This document shows positions 37,106 through 45,635 of a DNA stretch of 64,000 bases, one piece after another (the stretch's first letter is position 1; each line of letters opens with the position of its first letter). The stretch lies in assembly GCF_000320365.1 (NCBI RefSeq), contig NZ_ANIN01000001.1, positions 62,001 through 126,000 of the forward strand. Direction: 5' to 3'. The notes beneath the pieces were generated by a model. The model ran no database searches. It was not told the DNA's origin and worked only from the letters and a program-made list of their open reading frames with translations. This DNA is from Moraxella macacae 0408225. GTDB lineage: Bacteria; Pseudomonadota; Gammaproteobacteria; Pseudomonadales; Moraxellaceae. The position numbers and the translations under genes were made by a program.

Positions 37106-38779
37106 TTATTGATTGTTTTGCTGTTCTTTGATTAAATCACCAATGGTTTTTGGCTGTACATCAGTGTTATTTGCACTCAATGCTTTAATGGCATCGCGCT
37201 GTTCTGCTTCGTCTTTGGCTTTAATTGACAAGTTAATTGAGCGCGATCTGCGATCAACCCCTGTAATTTTTGCTTCAACTTCATCGCCTACGTTCAACAC
37301 AGTAGAGGCGTCTTCTACTTTTTCTTGTTGAATTTCTGATGCACGCAAATAACCCTCAACTTCGTCAGCCAATTGTACTTTTGCACCTTTGGCATCAACT
37401 TCGATCACTTTACCTTTAACAATCGCACCGCGTTCATTAGCCGATGCATACTCGTTAAATGGATCGCTGTTAAGTTGTTTAATGCCTAGGCTAATACGGT
37501 TATTTTCAGCGTCTACAGACAATACTTGAGCTTCTACGCTATCACCTTTGTTGTAGTTGCGAATCGCTTCTTCGCCGTTTTCAGTCCACGACAAATCTGA
37601 CAAATGAACCAAACCATCAATACCGCCTTCTAAGCCGATAAAGATACCAAAATCAGTGATTGATTTGATAGTTCCAGTTACTTTGTCATTTTTGCTGTAT
37701 TTTTTGTCAAACTCTTCCCAAGGATTTGGCATGGTTTGCTTAATACCTAGGCTAATACGACGGAGTTCTTCGTTAATATCCAAAATTTGAACCATGATTT
37801 CATCACCCACTTGCACAACTTTTGATGGGTGAATGTTTTTGTTGGTATGATCCATTTCTGAAACGTGAACAAGCCCTTCGATACCGTCTGCAATTTCTGC
37901 AAAACAACCGTAATCCATCAAGTTAGTAACACGCGCTTTTACGTTTTTGCCTTTTGGATAGTTGTTTAGCACATCTTGCCATGGATCAGTGCCCAACTGT
38001 TTTAAGCCCAAACTTACACGGTTGCGTTCGCGATCAAATTTCAAAACTTTAACTTTTAATTCTTGACCAACTTCCACCACTTCTGATGGGTGCTTAATCC
38101 GACGCCACGCCATATCAGTAATGTGCAATAACCCATCAATGCCACCTAAATCAACAAAAGCACCGTAATCAGTTAGGTTTTTCACCACGCCAACAACTTC
38201 TTGACCTTCTTCTAAACTTGACAACAATTCTTCACGTTCTGCTGAATTTTCAGCCATCATCACCTCACGGCGACTTACCACAACATTGTTGCGTTTTTGA
38301 TCCAGTTTAATGATTTTAAACTCAAGCTCTTTGCCCTCAAGATGAGCGGTATCGCGCACCGGACGAGTATCCACAAGCGAACCTGGTAAGAATGCACGCA
38401 CTGAACCGATGTCAACGGTGAAACCGCCTTTAACTTTACCAGAGATAAGGCCTGTTACAATTTCATTGTTCTCATGGATTTTTTCCAACACACTCCAAGT
38501 TTCTACGCGTTTTGCTTTTTCACGTGATAGCAGTGTTTGCCCCATACCGTTGTCAACCGAATCAACAACTACTTGTACTTCATCACCAATCGCTACTTCA
38601 AGCTCGCCTGCTTCGTTTAAGAACTCTGTGCGATCAATCACCCCTTCGGATTTTAGACCTGTATCAACGATAATACGGTCAGCGTCAATTGCAACCACTG
38701 TACCCGTAATTACCGCACCACGCTCTACTTGAAACGATTTTTGACTTGCTTCAAACAGTTCAGCAAATGATTCCATCAT
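37106..38779 (-). CDS. rpsA: 30S ribosomal protein S1
   Basis: S1 binds mRNA and helps unfold structured leaders. The 557-residue protein contains six S1/OB repeats, visible as recurrent GxVxxxxDxGxFVxLxxGxxGLxH-like units ([80 protein letters not shown], then two weaker units). The start MMESFAELF matches the family; AAGGT lies seven bases upstream of the first ATG. A hairpin with GGA in its loop lies just upstream (38799-38823). Confidence 0.98.
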   Translation of the reverse strand: MMESFAELFEASQKSFQVERGAVITGTVVAIDADRIIVDTGLKSEGVIDRTEFLNEAGELEVAIGDEVQVVVDSVDNGMGQTLLSREKAKRVETWSVLEKIHENNEIVTGLISGKVKGGFTVDIGSVRAFLPGSLVDTRPVRDTAHLEGKELEFKIIKLDQKRNNVVVSRREVMMAENSAEREELLSSLEEGQEVVGVVKNLTDYGAFVDLGGIDGLLHITDMAWRRIKHPSEVVEVGQELKVKVLKFDRERNRVSLGLKQLGTDPWQDVLNNYPKGKNVKARVTNLMDYGCFAEIADGIEGLVHVSEMDHTNKNIHPSKVVQVGDEIMVQILDINEELRRISLGIKQTMPNPWEEFDKKYSKNDKVTGTIKSITDFGIFIGLEGGIDGLVHLSDLSWTENGEEAIRNYNKGDSVEAQVLSVDAENNRISLGIKQLNSDPFNEYASANERGAIVKGKVIEVDAKGAKVQLADEVEGYLRASEIQQEKVEDASTVLNVGDEVEAKITGVDRRSRSINLSIKAKDEAEQRDAIKALSANNTDVQPKTIGDLIKEQQNNQ

Positions 38780-38798
38780 AAAAATTACCTTTATATAG

Positions 38799-38823
38799 CC
38801 GTATCCTGTCCAGCCCAGTACGG
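38799..38823 (-). promoter_or_regulatory. Leader hairpin before rpsA (possible S1 autoregulatory element)
   Basis: On the minus strand CCGTA pairs with TACGG with an inner CTG/CAG helix and a GGCTGGA loop, located a few bases before the AAGGT ribosome site. E. coli rpsA translation depends on leader hairpins with GGA loops; equivalence here is inferred. Confidence 0.4.
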
Positions 38824-38961
38824 TTCAAATGATGACTTTTTACTAACAAATTGCTGGTTTTGGTGTTAATAAAAAATCAAAAATTCTATAAGCATTGTTA
38901 AAAAAACAACGGTTAAAGTTAAAAACAACGGTTAAAAATAGTTGTTAAAAACCATAAAAAA

Positions 38962-39690
38962 TCAGTGCGTTAAACCTCGCTGCTGACACAATTGCCAAAC
39001 TTGTGCAAACACTTGATTGGCGTCCATGAATGAACTGTCAATCACAATTGCATCTGTGGCAGGTTTGGCCGGAGCTATCTTGCGTCCACTGTCTCTGTCA
39101 TCGCGTGCGATAATTTGTGTCAAAATTTCGCTAAAATCAGCAGGCTTTCCTGTTTGTAACAACTGCTTTGTTCGGCGCTTGGCTCGTGATTTGGCCGATG
39201 CAATCAGATAAATTTTTAATATTGCATCAGGAAATACCACCGTTCCCATATCTCGCCCATCAGCAACCAAACCCTTAACCCCAACCGCCATATTTTTTTG
39301 CAAATCCAACAAGGCCATACGCACTTTGGCAAAAACCGCCACTTTAGATGCATATTCACCGACTTTTTCGCTGCGAATAACCTCACTAATGTCTTGTTGA
39401 TTGACAATCACGCGAATATGTTCAAAATTGGCTTTGTCAAAACAAATGTCAAGGCTTTTGGTTAATTGAGCCAACGCATCTTCATTTGGTGCATCTGGCG
39501 AATCTTCATTTAATAAGCCTTGTTGATAAGCCATAAAGCCCACGATCCGATACAAAGCCCCTGAATCTAATATTTGGTAGTTTAGTTCGTGAGCCAAACG
39601 AGCGGTTAACGTACCTTTACCCGAACCGCTTGGACCGTCAATGGTGATGATTGGCGTTGTTGTTGGCGTGGTTTGAGATTGATTTGGCAT
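38962..39690 (-). CDS. cmk: Cytidylate kinase
   Basis: Cmk phosphorylates CMP and dCMP. The 242-residue protein has the P-loop DGPSGSGKGT (18-27), LDSGALYRIVGF, GRDMGTVVFPDA, the lid RAKRRTKQL and RDDRDSGRKIAPAKPATDA near the end, all typical. The first 12 residues are a Thr/Gln-rich extension before the usual start of the domain. It lies directly upstream of rpsA, the conserved cmk-rpsA order. Confidence 0.97.
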   Translation of the reverse strand: MPNQSQTTPTTTPIITIDGPSGSGKGTLTARLAHELNYQILDSGALYRIVGFMAYQQGLLNEDSPDAPNEDALAQLTKSLDICFDKANFEHIRVIVNQQDISEVIRSEKVGEYASKVAVFAKVRMALLDLQKNMAVGVKGLVADGRDMGTVVFPDAILKIYLIASAKSRAKRRTKQLLQTGKPADFSEILTQIIARDDRDSGRKIAPAKPATDAIVIDSSFMDANQVFAQVWQLCQQRGLTH

Positions 39691-39915
39691 TAATGAATTG
39701 GCTGTGATTGGTTAAATTTAAACAAATATGGGTTTTTAAATCAATGCTTTTAAATAAATGTTTTTTAAATGTTTTTAAACGAATATGGCTTTATGCGTTA
39801 AAATTTTGCAAAAATTGCTAAAAATTATACTATGCTAGCATAATTTTTAGCAATTGGCAAATTTTTATTGCACAACAAAATACAAAATTTTTAATAAAAA
39901 ACTTTTAATACAAAA

Positions 39916-40263
39916 TTATAACGTAAACGTTGGTTTTTCCGACTCCAATTGCCCTGCCAATAAACGTTCAATTTCGTTTTTGATGCGTAAACCCGCCTCA
40001 TCTTTACCCAATTGCAACGCATAGCCTGCAGGGCGGTTGCCTTGTGAACGGTGATGTACCCATACCACTTTGCCATTTAAGGGCATACGATTGCTGCTGC
40101 CTGGTAGCGTAATGGTTACGAAAGTCTGTACGCCCATTGCTTGCTCTTGATTGCTTGGTACAAAAATCGCACCGTTTTGCATATAAGGCATATAACAAGC
40201 GTAAAGTTTTTCAACAGTATCATAATTAATCGTGGTAATACCACCACGGGCCGGCATTGCCAT
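39916..40263 (-). CDS. pilZ: Type IV pilus assembly protein PilZ
   Basis: This 115-residue protein matches the PilZ of type IV pilus assembly: MPARGGITTINYDTVEKLYACYMPYMQNGAIFVPS, FVTITLPGSSNRMPLNGKVVWVHHRSQGNRPAGYALQL. It lacks the RxxxR c-di-GMP-binding motif, as do the original PilZ proteins. The ATG at 40263 has AAGGA seven bases upstream; a longer in-frame start lacks a site. It follows holB, the same order as in Pseudomonas and Acinetobacter. Confidence 0.9.
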   Translation of the reverse strand: MAMPARGGITTINYDTVEKLYACYMPYMQNGAIFVPSNQEQAMGVQTFVTITLPGSSNRMPLNGKVVWVHHRSQGNRPAGYALQLGKDEAGLRIKNEIERLLAGQLESEKPTFTL

Positions 40264-40317
40264 AAGATTTTCCTTATTTACAACAAAATTGAGAATATTT
40301 AACAAATTGCGTGTATT

Positions 40318-41499
40318 TTAACACATTTGTAAAGCATTTATTAGCTTATCATAACATAATTTATCTTGGATATGTTGCCGTCTGTCGAGCCAAATTTGAT
40401 TAATCACATTTTGCAAATGTAAAATCGCCCTTAAATCAGGTTTTGGCTGTAATTTGTCAAATTGAATGTCTGTCTGTGCTACTGGCAAATCGTTGCAATA
40501 ATTGCCAATTTCAAGCAACATAAGCTGAGATAAATACAAAAAATCACTTAAACTTAAAGTTTTTTGCCAATAATCGCTGGCTTGAATCACGCCACGACTG
40601 GCGGAACGCACCGCTTGCCAACTGTTAAGCCAAATTTGGCGCTGCTGATACCATTCACTATACAGCATGTCCATTGCCACAAATGGGGCAAATCCTGACA
40701 TTTGGTTCACTTGCTTTAAATCAAATAGATCAAAATCACTTGGATCGACGTTAGCCAAACGCTGCTGCATAAAATCCAACGATTGTTTAGGATTGATATC
40801 GCTTACATTAAAAAATTGTAGCCTTGAACGAACGGTTGGCAACAACTGTGAGGGCGTATCGCTAATCAAAAATAAAAGCACATTGGGTGCAGGCTCTTCT
40901 AGAGTTTTTAACAAGGCATTGCTTGCTCCAAGCGTCATGCTATCGGCTTGATGAATCACAACCATGCGTATACCATCACTGGATTGTTGTACAAACGGTT
41001 GCATTTGGCGAATGTCGTCAATTTTGATTAAGGCTGAGTGTTGATGCGTAGGACTTTGGTCTTGTAATTGATTGGTTTTTTTTGGTTTTTTGTCTATCTC
41101 ACTGACAGCAAGCGGTGGAATTTGATACAAGTTAGGGTGCGTATTGGCAAGCAACCATTGACAACTTTCGCATTTGCCACAAGCGGTATCGATATTTGAT
41201 TTTTGTTGGCAAAAAGCCCAAGCCACAAAACGATAGACAAACGCTCGCTTGCCCGTCCCTGCGTTGCCAGCAATTAACAGTGCATGTGGCAATTTAACCC
41301 CATCGTTAAAATGCTCGGTAAAATATTGCCAAGTGGTGCGTTGCCAAGGCAATAGGTCATCAAACAACCAGTTTTTTATCACGGTTTGATCAACAGGATC
41401 GATTGGGTGATACACGGTTGAATCTTTTGGCTTGTTGTTTGATGATAAGTTTGATGGTAAGTTTGGTGATGGGTTTGATGAGTTTGGTGCGTTTGTCAT
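40318..41499 (-). CDS. holB: DNA polymerase III delta' subunit
   Basis: Delta' is part of the clamp loader. The roughly 393-residue protein has a degenerate P-loop (AGNAGTGKRAF), a Cys4 zinc module (ACGKCESCQWL), IKIDDIRQMQPFVQQSS, DSMTLGASNALLKTLEEPAPNVLLFL and a sensor SRLQFF, as in bacterial delta'. The first 35 residues are Asn/Ser/Pro-rich and not conserved. The start at 41499 is chosen because the frame upstream consists of an 18-bp tandem duplication. pilZ follows. Confidence 0.93.
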   Translation of the reverse strand: MTNAPNSSNPSPNLPSNLSSNNKPKDSTVYHPIDPVDQTVIKNWLFDDLLPWQRTTWQYFTEHFNDGVKLPHALLIAGNAGTGKRAFVYRFVAWAFCQQKSNIDTACGKCESCQWLLANTHPNLYQIPPLAVSEIDKKPKKTNQLQDQSPTHQHSALIKIDDIRQMQPFVQQSSDGIRMVVIHQADSMTLGASNALLKTLEEPAPNVLLFLISDTPSQLLPTVRSRLQFFNVSDINPKQSLDFMQQRLANVDPSDFDLFDLKQVNQMSGFAPFVAMDMLYSEWYQQRQIWLNSWQAVRSASRGVIQASDYWQKTLSLSDFLYLSQLMLLEIGNYCNDLPVAQTDIQFDKLQPKPDLRAILHLQNVINQIWLDRRQHIQDKLCYDKLINALQMC

Positions 41500-41507
41500 A
41501 AAATTTA

Positions 41508-41543
41508 AGGTGATAACATTCAAATAGGTGATAACATTCAAAT
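41508..41543. repeat. 18-bp exact tandem duplication upstream of holB
   Basis: AGGTGATAACATTCAAAT occurs at 41508-41525 and 41526-41543 with no gap. It is the longest exact duplication found in the spacers and lies in the holB leader. Confidence 0.97.
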
Positions 41544-41715
41544 AATTGTGTAAACATCGGTTATTTAATCATAGTTTGTTGCAAAAAAATAGTAGATTTT
41601 TCACAAAAAGTAGATTAAATTTGCATTTTTTATACTAACCACACAATCATTTGCATGCAATTTTATGTCAAAATAACAATTTATGCCAAAACAATTGTGC
41701 AAAAGGTGATGAATT

Positions 41716-44031
41716 TTGAGTGAATTGTTCAAAAAATTAGAATACAATCAATTAGATAACATGAATTTATCGTTGCATGATGTCCTGCGACGTGAATTGT
41801 CTCGCATTTTGCAAAGTATCGAAACCGAAAAAGAAATCCCTGATATTACACTGTTTAAACGCTTGTTGGATCATTTACGCGAAAATTCCGATGACGAAAT
41901 TTCCGCCAATCAACACATGTTTATTTTTATTCGGCTGTTGCGCGATAATCCAAATTGGGCGGACGGCTTGTGTGTGTTTTTGTTAAATTTAATTGGCAAT
42001 TACCGACAAACGGTTGTTTTTACCGATATGGGCGTATTGTCAGATGCAAGTTTTTTATCCCAGTTTCATGCCTTGCTCGGTCAAAGAATATTACCGCCTG
42101 TACCTGATGACAAAGATTTGATTTCGTTGTTTCATTTGTTGTTTGAGGGCGAAACCCGCGATTGGATTGAGCTTGTCAATCAACGTTCGTGGCTTGAGCT
42201 TGTCATTTTATTAAACCCTCCTGCAGGCACAGAAAAAGCAGTTGATCAGTTAAAATTAAACATTTTAAAATCCATTACCATTTTATCACATAGAATTAGC
42301 GGTATTGGACTACATGCTGATATGATAAAAGTATTTCCAAGTGCATTAGCCAATCAAAATACCTTTATTGAGTTAACGCATGAAGTGCGTGAATTTGTGC
42401 AACATTACGAAGCCAATCATTTATCCCAAAATCAGCAAAGTTTGCCAATGATTGCCGCCGATAGTTGCCAAATCTTTGTGCTAACCGATCAATCACAAAA
42501 GATTTTGCAAAGCATACGCAGACGCATTCACAAAACAGGGATTACCATTCGCACCACCAATATTTTGGTTCGGTTGGAGCAAAATATTGAACGCTTAGAA
42601 TTGTTGTTAACCGTGTTATCCTCAGACAAAAACCGCCAAAAAAAAGCATTGGTAGAGCTTATTCACACACTGTATGAAGGATCGTACAGTCGCAGCAGTT
42701 TTAAGTATTTGTTTGGCATTAATACTGCCCTACTTTCGCGTAAAGTTACCGAAAATGCCAGTAAAGTCGGTGAGCATTATATCAGCACTGACAAAAAAGG
42801 CTATCACAAAATGTATAAAAAAGCCGGGGTTGGAGGCTTGCTTATCGGTTTTATGGCAACCTTAAAAATCTTTGCTTCGCATTTGGATATTGCCCTGTTT
42901 GGCATTGCGTTTATTTATAGCATGATTTATGGCTTAGGCTTTGTTTTTATTCATATTATTGGCGGTACGGTAGCAACCAAACAACCTGCAATGACTGCAG
43001 CGGCAATTGCCTCAACCATTTCTGAAACCACTGGCCGTAAAGCAGAACAAATGACCAAATTGGCTGAATTGGTGGTGGATATTTTACGCACCCAATTTAT
43101 TGCAATTATGGGAAATGTGTCAATTGCAATGCCAATTGCGTTAATCATTTCGCTGTTTTGGTTTTATGTACTGGGAGAGCCACTTGCCTCCATCAAAAAA
43201 TCAGATTATCTGTTGCATGAATTAAACCCATTTACCTCGCTTGCGGTATTTCATGCAGCAATTGCAGGGGTGTATTTGTACATATCAGGGTTAATTGCAG
43301 GTTATTATGACAATTTGGCGGTGCATAGTCGCATCGGTGATCGTCTGCGTGCCCATCCAAAACTCAAAACCTATCTTAGTCCGATTCGCTTAGAAAAACT
43401 TAGCGGTTTTGTGGAAAGCAATTTGGGTGCGATTATGAGTAATTTTTTATTTGGCGTGTTTTTAGGCAGTACAGGCACGATTGGCATTATTTTGGGTTTG
43501 CCCTTAGACATTCGTCATATTGCATTTTCATCGGCAAATTTTATCCACGGCGTGTTTAATATGTATGCCAATACAGGATTGTTGCCTGATATCGGTATTA
43601 TTTTGGTAAGTTTGCTCGGTGTGATTGTGATTGGCATGATTAACCTTATGGTGAGTTTTTCGTTGGCATTGATTACCGCCTTGCGCGCCAGAAATGTTAG
43701 AATTTTTGAATGGAAATATCTGTTTGGTTTGGTTGCATCGCATTTGGTTAGTCAACCGTCTGACTTTTTTATTCCGCGTAAAGAACCAATGAAATACGCC
43801 TTGATTGACAATGATGGCAATGTGATTTATCACGATGACAAAATCGAAAAAAATCATTTTGAAAAACCTGAAAACAAAACGGATCTAAGCCCTGCAGAAA
43901 AACTGGCAAAAGTAGAAAAACTTAGCCAAGATGAAATTAACGAGAAAAAACAAGCCATTAAAGAAAAAGCGGTAGAAAAAATATTGGATAACATCAGTCC
44001 AAGCGACACGGCCAACAAACTACCAAAATAA
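41716..44031 (+). CDS. Gcr-type membrane protein, often annotated as site-specific recombinase
   Basis: The 771-residue protein matches the Gcr/PF10136 family: a roughly 350-residue soluble, helix-rich N-terminal part, then about seven membrane segments (GGLLIGFMATLKIFASHLDIALFGIAFIYSMIYGLGF; IAMPIALIISLFWFYVLG; FHAAIAGVYLYISGLIAGYY; FLFGVFLGSTGTIGIILGL; IILVSLLGVIVIGMINLMVSFSLALITAL) and a charged Lys/Glu-rich tail. The recombinase label traces to a gonococcal gene; no recombinase catalytic motif is visible. The start is a TTG with a strong AAAGGTGATG site. It is divergent from holB. The last codon region is part of a 16-bp repeat (44027-44059). Confidence 0.8.
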   Translation: MSELFKKLEYNQLDNMNLSLHDVLRRELSRILQSIETEKEIPDITLFKRLLDHLRENSDDEISANQHMFIFIRLLRDNPNWADGLCVFLLNLIGNYRQTVVFTDMGVLSDASFLSQFHALLGQRILPPVPDDKDLISLFHLLFEGETRDWIELVNQRSWLELVILLNPPAGTEKAVDQLKLNILKSITILSHRISGIGLHADMIKVFPSALANQNTFIELTHEVREFVQHYEANHLSQNQQSLPMIAADSCQIFVLTDQSQKILQSIRRRIHKTGITIRTTNILVRLEQNIERLELLLTVLSSDKNRQKKALVELIHTLYEGSYSRSSFKYLFGINTALLSRKVTENASKVGEHYISTDKKGYHKMYKKAGVGGLLIGFMATLKIFASHLDIALFGIAFIYSMIYGLGFVFIHIIGGTVATKQPAMTAAAIASTISETTGRKAEQMTKLAELVVDILRTQFIAIMGNVSIAMPIALIISLFWFYVLGEPLASIKKSDYLLHELNPFTSLAVFHAAIAGVYLYISGLIAGYYDNLAVHSRIGDRLRAHPKLKTYLSPIRLEKLSGFVESNLGAIMSNFLFGVFLGSTGTIGIILGLPLDIRHIAFSSANFIHGVFNMYANTGLLPDIGIILVSLLGVIVIGMINLMVSFSLALITALRARNVRIFEWKYLFGLVASHLVSQPSDFFIPRKEPMKYALIDNDGNVIYHDDKIEKNHFEKPENKTDLSPAEKLAKVEKLSQDEINEKKQAIKEKAVEKILDNISPSDTANKLPK

Positions 44032-44059
44032 ACAATTCACCAGAATAAACAATTCACCA
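44027..44059. repeat. 16-bp repeat, period 17, spanning the stop of the Gcr-type gene
   Basis: AATAAACAATTCACCA occurs at 44027-44042 and 44044-44059. The first copy contains the stop codon at 44029-44031. Confidence 0.95.
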
Positions 44060-44077
44060 ACATAAACGAAAATAACA

Positions 44078-44887
44078 ATGTCAAACAACTTTCAATCTTT
44101 AAAAACACCACTTGCAACAACACCAAACACCATTCAACCAACCAAACTGGCCAGTTATTTAGATGAATTACTGTCTGTCAACGAGTTTCAAGACTATTGT
44201 CCAAACGGCCTACAAGTAGACGCCAATACACCGATCAGTCATATTGTTACAGGCGTGAGTGCCAGCTTGGCCTTGATTGAACAGGCAATTGAAAAACATG
44301 CCGAGGCTATTTTGGTACATCACGGCTATTTTTGGAAAGGCGAGGCTGCCGTGCTAACTGGCATGAAAGGCAAGCGTATTCGCGGTTTGTTACAACACAA
44401 TATTTCACTGCTTGCGTATCATTTACCGCTTGATGCCCATCCGATTTTTGGCAACAACGCCCAGTTGGCACACGCCCTTGATTTAACCCTTGATGAAGCA
44501 CTCTATCCTGATGAAAAACACCCCATTGGCAACATTTGTAACCTGAAAACACCGATAAAAACCACTGATTTTTGCCAAAAAATTCAGCAAGTATTAGGCA
44601 AAAAACCGCTGCATTTGGTCGGTGGCAACTCAACTTTATCACGCATTGGCATTTGCACAGGAGCCGCCCAAGACATGCTGGAACAAGCAGCCAAACAAGG
44701 CTGTGATGCCTATCTGTCAGGCGAGGTATCCGAACGCACAACGCACATAGCACGCGAACTTGGTATTGACTATTTTGCCTGTGGGCATCATGCCACTGAA
44801 CGAGGGGGCGTACAAGCATTAGGCAATTATATCCAACAAAATTTTGGTATTAAAGTCAGTTTTGTTGACATTGATAATCCTGTTTAA
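44078..44887 (+). CDS. Nif3/YbgI-family metal-binding protein
   Basis: The Nif3-like family (YbgI/YqfO, COG0327) forms toroidal hexamers with a dinuclear metal site; the biochemical role is unsettled despite the label GTP cyclohydrolase I type 2. The 269-residue protein has VNEFQDYCPNGLQV, GVSASLALIEQAIE, LVHHGYFWKG (metal-binding His pair), AYHLPLDAHPIFGNNAQLA, CTGAAQDML, SGEVSERTTHIARE and ACGHHATERGGVQALG. The first 20 residues are a Thr/Asn-rich extension. It follows the Gcr-type gene by 46 bases, probably as an operon. Confidence 0.9.
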   Translation: MSNNFQSLKTPLATTPNTIQPTKLASYLDELLSVNEFQDYCPNGLQVDANTPISHIVTGVSASLALIEQAIEKHAEAILVHHGYFWKGEAAVLTGMKGKRIRGLLQHNISLLAYHLPLDAHPIFGNNAQLAHALDLTLDEALYPDEKHPIGNICNLKTPIKTTDFCQKIQQVLGKKPLHLVGGNSTLSRIGICTGAAQDMLEQAAKQGCDAYLSGEVSERTTHIARELGIDYFACGHHATERGGVQALGNYIQQNFGIKVSFVDIDNPV

Positions 44888-45141
44888 TCAATTATTTTTA
44901 TTAATTTAATCAATTATAATCAAGCACAACCCTTTGATTTTTAAATTTTTTTAATCAAACAACCTTGCAAAAATTGTTGCAAAACAAGCCCTACTTCACA
45001 AAATTTACGCAAATTTACATGACGGCTGATTAATTTTGTAATAAAATATGTCTAATTATGTATTGCCATGCTTTGCCAAGCTAGCGCATGACATACGTTG
45101 ACAGACGTTAAATTTTATTTTTGGGTATGTTTGGTTATTAT

Positions 45142-45176
45142 TTGAAACAATTGATTGAAACAATTGATTGAAACAA
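45142..45176. repeat. 13-bp tandem repeat, 2.7 copies
   Basis: TTGAAACAATTGA occurs at 45142-45154 and 45155-45167, followed by TTGAAACAA at 45168-45176. It contains the palindrome CAATTG. Confidence 0.95.
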
Positions 45177-45362
45177 ACAACTGATTTAAACACCGATAAC
45201 CGACGGTTACATCAAAACAGGCTTAATACAACAAAAATAAGGCAAAATGCCTTGATGAACCAACCAAACGCAACTTCCCAAAAACCGACCGTAATACGGT
45301 TTTATATTGTTTGATACGATGGTTTTTTACTTGATGTAAGAAATTATCAACGTCCTAGGTTT

Positions 45363-45394
45363 AAAAAGAGATAGCCAGTTTTATCTCTTTTTTT
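45363..45394 (+). terminator. Intrinsic terminator-like hairpin in the mltF upstream spacer
   Basis: AAAAAGAGATA (45363-45373) pairs with TATCTCTTTTT (45382-45392), 8-base loop, followed by further Ts. It lies 240 bases before the MltF-like start and 470 bases after the Nif3-like stop. Confidence 0.7.
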
Positions 45395-45635
45395 AGCGTT
45401 TATATGGTAACGACCTATTGATGAGAACCTTTTTGAATAGTTGTAATTATTAAATCATTGTGTTTTAAATAAACCTTAACAAACCTTGCTAACATTTTTA
45501 TCAAACCAAGCAAGTTTACCAAATCAAGCAGGATTTAATAATTTCAAAAATGTGTTCATGAACCGTTTTCATTTGGCATAGTTCAACCGTATTTAATTTA
45601 ACGCTCACAACGTGTGTGTGCAACTGGAGCTACAC

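Larger units (their letters stand above)
44888..45635. other. 748-bp spacer upstream of the MltF-like gene; possible RNA gene
   Basis: No protein-coding gene was recognised. It holds a 13-bp tandem repeat (45142-45176), a hairpin AAAACCG/CGGTTTT (45281-45303) and a terminator-like hairpin with a T-run (45363-45394). A long spacer ending in an intrinsic terminator that no gene needs suggests a small RNA or a leader with attenuation. Confidence 0.5.

Noticed and set aside
45612-45635. GTG start 24 bases earlier for the MltF-like gene
   Set aside because: The TGGAG ribosome site lies within this segment and is well placed for the ATG at 45636.
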